Assembly: GCA_030038765.1 (NCBI GenBank)
Contig: JASHRA010000122.1
Coordinates: 1 to 11,242, forward strand
Source of the DNA: Candidatus Dormiibacterota bacterium
GTDB taxonomy: Bacteria; Chloroflexota; Dormibacteria; Aeolococcales; Bog-877
Length of the DNA stretch: 11,242 nucleotides
Direction of reading: 5' to 3'
In this document: positions 6,256-11,242 of the stretch, piece after piece
How the letters are laid out: every line of letters starts with the position of its first letter
How positions within the stretch are numbered: position 1 is the first letter of the stretch
Position numbers and translations under genes: made by a program
The notes under the pieces: generated by a model
Told to the model about the DNA's origin: nothing
Seen by the model: only the letters and a program-made list of their open reading frames with translations
Database searches by the model: none

Positions 6256-8136
6256 GTGACTCTCGGCGCTAGCCCCCTCGCGGCCCCGGCGCCGACCCCG
6301 GCCCGCGGCCTCGACTGCAAGCTGGAGCACGGCTGCCGGGTCCTCTCCCGGGCCCGGCTGGAGTACCGGGACGGGGCCGAGGGCCGGGTGCTGCAGGTGC
6401 TGCGGGAGGCCAGCGACCTCTCCTCCTACAGCGACGAGCTGGCGCTGAGGGCCAACAACTGGCCCGAGCGCTACCACCTGAGCCCGGCCCGCGCCAACCT
6501 CCTGCGGGCGCTGTGCCTGGACCCCGGGGCCAGGGTGCTGGAGGTGGGAGCCGGCTGCGGCGCCATCACCCGCTACCTGGGCGAGCAGTGCGCCCTGGTG
6601 GACGCCCTGGAGCCGATGCCAGCGCGCGCCCGCGCGGCGCGCGCCCGGACCCGCGACCTCGGCTCGGTGGAGGTCTTCGTCGGGCTCCTGGAGGACCTGC
6701 CCCAGGAGCCCGCCTACGACCTGGTGGTGGTGATCGGGGTGCTGGAGTACGCCGGCGCCGGCTCCCCCGAGATCGCGCCCTACCGGCGCCTGCTGGAGCA
6801 GGCGCGGGACCGGCTCCGGCCCGGCGGCGCGCTCGTCCTGGCCATCGAGAACCAGCTCGGGGTCAAGTACCTGGCGGGTGGCGCCGAGGACCACAGCGGG
6901 CGCCCCTTCGACTCCCTGGAGGGCTACCCGCTGGGAGCGCCGGCGCGCACCTTCGCCCGCTCCCAGCTGGACCGGATGCTGCGCCAGGCCGGCCTGGAGC
7001 CGCTCTTCCTGGGCGCCTTCCCCGACTACAAGCTGACCGAGGTCCTGCTCAGCGACCGCATCTTCACCCTGGAGCCCGACCTGGCCCGCCGGCTGCCACG
7101 CTTCCCCAGCCAGGACTGGGCCGCCCCGGGGCGGCGCGCCGCCAGCGAGGGCGCCCTCTGGAGCACCCTGGTGGCGGCCGGCCTGGGACCGGCGACGGTC
7201 AACTCCTTCGTCGTCCTCGCCTCCAGCCCCGGGGCCCCCGGGCTCTGGCCCCCGGCCCGGGTCGCCGCCGGCTACGAGCTGACCCGGCGGGCCGCCTACG
7301 CCACCGAGCGGGTGGTGGTGGAGGGTGAGGCGGGGCTCAGCTTCGAGCGACGCCGGCTCAACCCGGGCCGCGAGCCGGCTCCGGGCCCGGCCGGAGTCCG
7401 GCTCGAGATCGGGGAGGGCTCCCGGGGGCTGGTCCGCGGGCGCGACCTGGTCGATCTGCTGGCGGTCTCCGACCTCCCCGCCCGGCGGGGCTGGCTGGAG
7501 CGCTGGCTGAGGCTGGCGGAGGCTGAGCTGGGGGCCCGCCCCGGGAGGCCGCGCATCGACGTCCTGCCCCACAACGTGGTGGTCACGCCCGAGGACCAGC
7601 TCGTGGTCGTCGACTCCAAGTGGGTGACTGACGCCTGCGACCTCTCCGGGCTTAGCGCCCGCTGCGCCCTCCTGACCGCCTTCCGGCTGGCGCCGAGGGC
7701 GGAGGTGCGCGGCTGGGGAGCCCGGGACACAGAGCAGCTGGCGCTCCAGCTGGGGGCGCTGCTGGGACTGGCCGGGGACGGCGGCTGGCTGGCCCCGGCG
7801 GTCGCCGCCGAGTGCCGCCTCCAGGCCCAGGTTGGGGTCGGGGTGGGCTGGCCGGCGGAGCCGCAGCGGCTCCCGGAGTACCTGGAGCGACTGCACTGGA
7901 ACGAGCTGCGGCGGCCGCTGGCGCAGGGGCCGCGCAACTTCGGCCTGGAGCTGGCCGAGGCGACCGCGCGGGTCGCCTACCTGGAGGGCTCTCTGAGCTG
8001 GAAGCTGACCCGGCCGCTGCGCGCGACCAACGCCCTCCTGCGCCGGGCGAGGAGCCGGCTCAGGGACCTACCAGGGGCGGGAAGGCGGCCCGGGAGGCGA
8101 TCGCGAAGAGGGGGCCGATCAGGACCCCGAAGCTGA
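6256..8136 (+). CDS. Two-domain SAM-dependent methyltransferase, surface-polysaccharide type
   Basis: The protein is predicted to methylate a sugar or related surface-glycan acceptor using S-adenosylmethionine; the acceptor is unknown. From GTG 6256 it has 626 residues. A class I methyltransferase domain covers about 75-270: motif I VLEVGAGCGAITRYLG (94-109), motif II acidic residue in DALEP (116-120), VVVIGVLEY (157-165), and the family hallmark IENQLGVKYLAGGAEDH (197-213) followed by PFDSLEGYP, ARTFARSQL and FPDYKLTEV. That last set is typical of O-antigen-cluster methyltransferases. The C-terminal half (about 340-520) contains IDVLPHNVVV (434-443) and VVVDSKW (450-456), resembling the substrate/metal loops of aminoglycoside-phosphotransferase-like folds found fused to this methyltransferase group. 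A helical end with SLSWKLTRPLRA (579-590) is followed by an Arg/Gly-rich tail. The frame is open upstream of GTG 6256, but that stretch overlaps the aldolase gene. The last 77 bases overlap nuoN convergently. Confidence 0.85.
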   Translation: MTLGASPLAAPAPTPARGLDCKLEHGCRVLSRARLEYRDGAEGRVLQVLREASDLSSYSDELALRANNWPERYHLSPARANLLRALCLDPGARVLEVGAGCGAITRYLGEQCALVDALEPMPARARAARARTRDLGSVEVFVGLLEDLPQEPAYDLVVVIGVLEYAGAGSPEIAPYRRLLEQARDRLRPGGALVLAIENQLGVKYLAGGAEDHSGRPFDSLEGYPLGAPARTFARSQLDRMLRQAGLEPLFLGAFPDYKLTEVLLSDRIFTLEPDLARRLPRFPSQDWAAPGRRAASEGALWSTLVAAGLGPATVNSFVVLASSPGAPGLWPPARVAAGYELTRRAAYATERVVVEGEAGLSFERRRLNPGREPAPGPAGVRLEIGEGSRGLVRGRDLVDLLAVSDLPARRGWLERWLRLAEAELGARPGRPRIDVLPHNVVVTPEDQLVVVDSKWVTDACDLSGLSARCALLTAFRLAPRAEVRGWGARDTEQLALQLGALLGLAGDGGWLAPAVAAECRLQAQVGVGVGWPAEPQRLPEYLERLHWNELRRPLAQGPRNFGLELAEATARVAYLEGSLSWKLTRPLRATNALLRRARSRLRDLPGAGRRPGRRSRRGGRSGPRS

Positions 8137-9511
8137 GCACGGCCCCGCCGCAGAGCACGATCCCGAGCCGCGCCGTCAGCCCCGGCAGGGCCAGCTCGGC
8201 GCCCTCCACGCGGGGGTCGAGGAGGCGCAGCAGCCAGCGGAAGACGACCAGGGCGGAGAGGACGGCGGAGAGGAGCTCGGCCCAGGCGAGCCAGCCCATG
8301 CCCGCCTGGAGGGCGCTGGAGGCGGCCAGCAGACGGACGAAGAAGCCGGCCATGGGCGGGAGCCCGGCCAGGCCGCAGAGGAGCAGGCCCAGGCCGCCCG
8401 CCATGAGCGGGGAGCGGCCCCAGAGCCCGCGCAGGTCGGCGACGCCGTCGCCCTGCCCCTGGGCCGCGGCCGCGGCCAGCCAGCCGAGCAGGGCCGCCCC
8501 CAGGGGGACGGTGCAGAGGAGCAGGTAGAGGACCGAGGCCACGCCCGCCTGGGAGCTCTCCAGGAGGCCGGCCAGGCCGAGCGCCAGCTGGGCGGGCAGG
8601 AGGCAGAGGACGGCCCCCAGGAGGCGGCGCTGGCGCAGCGCCAGGATGGGCGCCAGCAGGAGCGTGGCGGCGGCCAGGACGGCGGTGGCCATGGTCCAGC
8701 TGGCGGGTGCCGCCCCCAGCATGCCGGGGAGTAGGCGGAGCAGCGCCGCCGCCGCCGCCAGCCAGCCCAGCAGGGTCGCCGCCAGGGAGGGGGCGGCGGG
8801 CAGGCCCTGGCCCTGGCTGGAGCGCCACCAGAGGAAGGGGAAGAGCCCCAGGGGCAGGGCCGCCCCGAGCAGGACGAGGAGCGCCCCCACCACCACCAGG
8901 GGATCGAGGCTGTGCAGCCCGACCGGGATCCGGAGCAGGCCGGTGCTGCCGGCGAGTCCGGCCAGGATGGCGCTGCCCGAGGCGATCGCGACCAGGGCGA
9001 AGGCCTGGGCGGAGAGGCTGCGGACGGCGGCCCGGATCGACCCCAGGTCGGTCTTGCGCAGGCCCTGGGCCAGGGCCAGGGGGAGCAGGGCCAGGGCCAG
9101 CGCCGAGTCCATGGTGACGACGTCGGTCGAGGAGGCGACCATGAGCACGCCGGCCGTGCTCATGAGCAGGAGCAGGTGGTAGACGCCGCGGTTGGGGTCG
9201 AGCTGGGCCTCGGAGTCGGCGCCGCAGAAGAGGGCGGCCCCCGCCCCGGCCAGGGCCAGGACGTAGAAGTAGAGCCCGAAGCGGTCGATGAGGAAGCTGC
9301 CGTGCTCGATGTCCGGCGCCGTCGGGCCCAGCGAGGAGCGCCAGAAGCCGATGCTGGCGGCGAAGGCCAGCAGCAGGGCCCCGAGGGCCACCCAGCGGCT
9401 GGCGCTGGGGTGCCTGGCCCCCGCCGGCAGGCGGGAGAGGGCGGCGCAGGTGGCCGCTCCCAGCAGCAGCACCCCGATGGGACCGAAGTCCTGGAGGAAG
9501 GCCCAGCTCAC
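8060..9511 (-). CDS. nuoN: NADH-quinone oxidoreductase subunit N-like, proton-channel residues missing
   Basis: This is an antiporter-like membrane subunit of respiratory complex I: 483 residues, the usual length, with about 14 hydrophobic segments and no break in the frame. Assignment rests on position after nuoM and on landmarks: LLLLMSTAGVLMVASSTD in TM4-5 (113-130), GLFPFLWW (222-229) for the TM7 GxxPFHxW, and GLAGLPPMAGFFVRL (380-394) for the TM12 GIPPLAGFxxK. By hand alignment to E. coli NuoN, the conserved Glu of TM5 is A139, the Lys of TM7 is P220, the adjacent His is L227, the Lys of TM8 is W250, and the TM12 Lys is R393. An acidic D135 sits one helical turn before A139. GTG 9511 overlaps the nuoM stop as GTGA, with no Shine-Dalgarno of its own, so translation is probably coupled. 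The function as a proton pump is doubtful. Confidence 0.85.
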   Translation of the reverse strand: MSWAFLQDFGPIGVLLLGAATCAALSRLPAGARHPSASRWVALGALLLAFAASIGFWRSSLGPTAPDIEHGSFLIDRFGLYFYVLALAGAGAALFCGADSEAQLDPNRGVYHLLLLMSTAGVLMVASSTDVVTMDSALALALLPLALAQGLRKTDLGSIRAAVRSLSAQAFALVAIASGSAILAGLAGSTGLLRIPVGLHSLDPLVVVGALLVLLGAALPLGLFPFLWWRSSQGQGLPAAPSLAATLLGWLAAAAALLRLLPGMLGAAPASWTMATAVLAAATLLLAPILALRQRRLLGAVLCLLPAQLALGLAGLLESSQAGVASVLYLLLCTVPLGAALLGWLAAAAAQGQGDGVADLRGLWGRSPLMAGGLGLLLCGLAGLPPMAGFFVRLLAASSALQAGMGWLAWAELLSAVLSALVVFRWLLRLLDPRVEGAELALPGLTARLGIVLCGGAVLSFGVLIGPLFAIASRAAFPPLVGP

Positions 9512-11037
9512 GACTTCGAGGCCGCCGTGTTGGCCGGGGCCACGGCCGAGATCCGGGCCGAGACCAGCGAGGTGCCCTGGACGGCGTAGGGGACGAAGTA
9601 GCCGGCGAAGATGCCGAAGAGCACGATCCCGGTCCCCAGCACCCAGGCGCTGTAGAACTCGGACCCGTGGCTGTCCCCGACCGTGGTCAGCTCGGGGTTG
9701 TCGGCGTCGTTGGCGAAGACGCGCTGACCCATGCGCCAGAAGGCGGAGGTCAGGAGCAGGATCCCCGCCAGCGCCGCCACGGTGAAGAAGCGGTGGGTGT
9801 CGAGGCCCGAGAGCACCACCTGGAAGAGGCCGGGGAAGCCGGCCAGCAGGGGCACCCCCAGCAGCCCCGCGACGGCGAGCGCGAAGCAGAAGCGCAGCCG
9901 GGGCGCGGCCGCGGCCGAGCCGGAGAGGGGGCCCAGCTGGGCCATCCCGGCACGGTCGCAGACGGCGCCCACCGCCAGCAGCAGCAGGGGCGCCGTGAAG
10001 AGGTAGGCGAAGCAGAGGTAGATGACCCCGCCCAGCGAGGTCTCGGTGAAGCTGGCGACTCCCAGCAGGAGGAGCCCGCCCAGGGCCACCAGGCAGTTGG
10101 CTGCGAGGCGCCGGAGGTGCTGCTCGGCGCGGGCTCGCAGCGCTCCCCAGAAGAGCGTGACCAGGGCCAGCGCCAGCAGCGGCACCGTCACCTGGAGGGC
10201 GCCGTTGGGCTCCATGGCGAGGGCCACCCGGACCAGCCCGTAGCCACCTACGGGAAGGGCGCTGGCCGCCACCAGCATCGACACCGGGGTGGCGGACTCG
10301 GAGACCGCGTCGGTGAACCAGCGCTGGAGCGGGAAGGCCCCCATCCGGGCCAGGAAGGCGATCAGGAAGAGAACCTCCACCACCAGCCCGGTACTGCCGC
10401 TGGCGCTCTTCACCGTGGTCAGGGTGGCGAAGTCGAGGGTGGTGTTGCCGGTGCCCAGCAGCAGCAGCATGGTGCCCGCCACCAGCGCCGCCACGCCCAG
10501 GCCCTGCACCACCAAGAGGCGGACGCCGCTGGCCACGCGCGCCCGGCCGCCGTCCTGGGCGATGAGCAGGGCCAGGGGGACGATGGGCCAGGCGAAGAAG
10601 AGGATGAACAGGCCCAGGTCCTGGCTGGCGAAGGTGCCGCTCAGGCCGACCTCGACCAGGAGCAGCAGAGCGAAGTAGGTGCGATAGCGCTCGCGCCGCC
10701 GCCAGCTGGCCAGCACCAGGGCCGGGAAGAGGGCGGTCACGGCCAGCAGCAGGAGGAGGTTGAGTCCGTCGGTGCCGAGGTGGTAGTCGAGCTGGAAGAA
10801 GGCGCCCCGGAGCCAGGGCGCGTCGATCGAGGGCTCGGGGATGGAGCCCGCGCCCGGGCTGCTCACCTGGCCCAGGAAGTCGAAGAGCGCGATGGCCAGG
10901 GGGATGACGGTGGCGAAGAGGGCGGTGGTCCGGACCCGGAAGCGATGCAGCTCGGTCCGCACCGGCAGCGCCGAGATCAGAGCGGCCCCGACCAGGGGGA
11001 TGAAGACGATTAGGGAGAGGGTGAGATCGCTGGGCAT
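9508..11037 (-). CDS. nuoM: NADH-quinone oxidoreductase subunit M-like, proton-channel residues missing
   Basis: This is an antiporter-like membrane subunit of respiratory complex I: 509 residues, the usual length, with about 14 membrane segments. Landmarks include LDYHLGTDGLNLLLLL (83-98), matching the TM4 DGLSLL region, and FLIAFLARMGAFPLQRWFTD (224-243), matching IAFAVKMPVVPLHGWLPD of TM7. YGLVR lies at 266-270, and LLGVPLLAGFPGLF (392-405) matches TM12. By hand alignment to E. coli NuoM, Glu144 is A149, Lys234 is R231, the His after TM7 is Q238, Lys265 is P262, and Glu407 is L404. Only the TM7 position keeps a positive charge. ATG 11037 follows the TAG of the upstream gene with no base between them; a G-rich stretch (GGGGTGGGG) lies about 10 bases upstream. 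The reading frame is intact and co-linear with nuoL and nuoN, so it is likely a working subunit with altered function. Confidence 0.88.
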   Translation of the reverse strand: MPSDLTLSLIVFIPLVGAALISALPVRTELHRFRVRTTALFATVIPLAIALFDFLGQVSSPGAGSIPEPSIDAPWLRGAFFQLDYHLGTDGLNLLLLLAVTALFPALVLASWRRRERYRTYFALLLLVEVGLSGTFASQDLGLFILFFAWPIVPLALLIAQDGGRARVASGVRLLVVQGLGVAALVAGTMLLLLGTGNTTLDFATLTTVKSASGSTGLVVEVLFLIAFLARMGAFPLQRWFTDAVSESATPVSMLVAASALPVGGYGLVRVALAMEPNGALQVTVPLLALALVTLFWGALRARAEQHLRRLAANCLVALGGLLLLGVASFTETSLGGVIYLCFAYLFTAPLLLLAVGAVCDRAGMAQLGPLSGSAAAAPRLRFCFALAVAGLLGVPLLAGFPGLFQVVLSGLDTHRFFTVAALAGILLLTSAFWRMGQRVFANDADNPELTTVGDSHGSEFYSAWVLGTGIVLFGIFAGYFVPYAVQGTSLVSARISAVAPANTAASKS

Positions 11038-11242
11038 CTAGGGCAGCCCCACCCCGGCGGCGTGCCCGGCCGCGACCCAGACCACGATCGCGACCGTCAG
11101 CGCCAGCCCGCTCGCCAGCACCAGCCCACCGCCCCAGGACCAGCTCCGCAGCGCGCCCAGCCGGGCCGGGGTCCGCCAGCCGAGGAGCTGGTCGAGGCCG
11201 CTCTCGGCACCCTCCGCCAGGGGCTCCAGGACCCGGCCCCGG
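11038..11242 (-). CDS. nuoL: C-terminal end of the upstream complex I subunit, probably NuoL
   Basis: Sixty-seven residues before a TAG stop are visible; the rest lies past the right edge. They show an amphipathic stretch (RVLEPLAEGAESGLDQLLGW) and one final membrane segment (LVLASGLALTVAIVVWVAAG), as at the end of NuoL after its lateral helix. The identity rests mainly on the conserved nuoL-nuoM-nuoN order and on direct abutment to nuoM (TAG then ATG). The sequence alone would not identify it. Confidence 0.6.
   Translation of the reverse strand, partial: RGRVLEPLAEGAESGLDQLLGWRTPARLGALRSWSWGGGLVLASGLALTVAIVVWVAAGHAAGVGLP

Noticed and set aside
6178..7896. A 572-residue open frame on the minus strand opposite the methyltransferase
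   Set aside because: Low-complexity Gln/Gly/Val composition; the plus-strand frame carries clear SAM-binding motifs.
9667..11013. A 448-residue open frame on the plus strand opposite nuoM
   Set aside because: Gln/Glu/Gly-rich composition is the antisense reflection of a hydrophobic, GC-rich membrane protein gene; it has no recognisable domain.
8060..11037. nuoM and nuoN as pseudogenes
   Set aside because: Both frames are intact, of normal length, precisely abutted, and keep landmark residues other than the channel charges.
1..11242. CRISPR arrays, tRNAs, insertion sequences or attachment sites
   Set aside because: No regularly spaced repeats, cloverleaf sequences, transposase motifs or terminal inverted repeats were seen. 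The frequent CAGCTGG/GGGCCAGG words are explained by codon bias.

Overview
The window is a very GC-rich (above 70% by eye), densely packed bacterial chromosome segment with housekeeping and accessory genes and no sign of mobile DNA. It has a long (large-type) SRP RNA directly upstream of dnaX, the order known from Bacillus (scr-dnaX). It also has -10 boxes placed so close to start codons that leaderless transcripts are likely, and an archaeal-type class I aldolase. Together these suggest an uncultured Terrabacteria lineage, such as a Dormibacterota/Chloroflexota relative or a high-GC Firmicute. This placement is an inference; no marker gene here settles it.

Layout. Minus strand, 1-1368: the 5' part of dnaX (clamp-loader tau/gamma subunit, cut by the left edge), preceded by the SRP RNA gene with a clear -10 box. 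Minus strand, 1439-2641: a secreted lipoprotein of unknown function that appears to start at a CTG codon behind a perfect Shine-Dalgarno. Minus strand, 2728-5219: a two-gene ABC exporter, ATPase then permease, coupled by a TTGA overlap. Plus strand, 5249-8136: a class I fructose-bisphosphate aldolase, divergent from the ABC genes, then a two-domain SAM methyltransferase of the type found near surface polysaccharide genes. Minus strand, 8060-11242: the end of a respiratory complex I operon in the order nuoL (C-terminal end only), nuoM, nuoN, with a zero-base junction and a 4-base overlap.

The most unusual feature is in the complex I genes. NuoM and NuoN keep the antiporter-like fold and several landmark positions, but nearly all charged residues of the proton pathway are replaced by neutral ones: the TM5 Glu, the TM8 Lys, the TM7 Lys of NuoN and the TM12 Glu of NuoM. 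The TM7 Lys of NuoM and the TM12 Lys of NuoN are replaced by Arg. Both subunits are full length with intact reading frames, so they look like maintained proteins that have lost or altered proton translocation rather than pseudogenes. Alignments were made by eye against remembered E. coli sequences.
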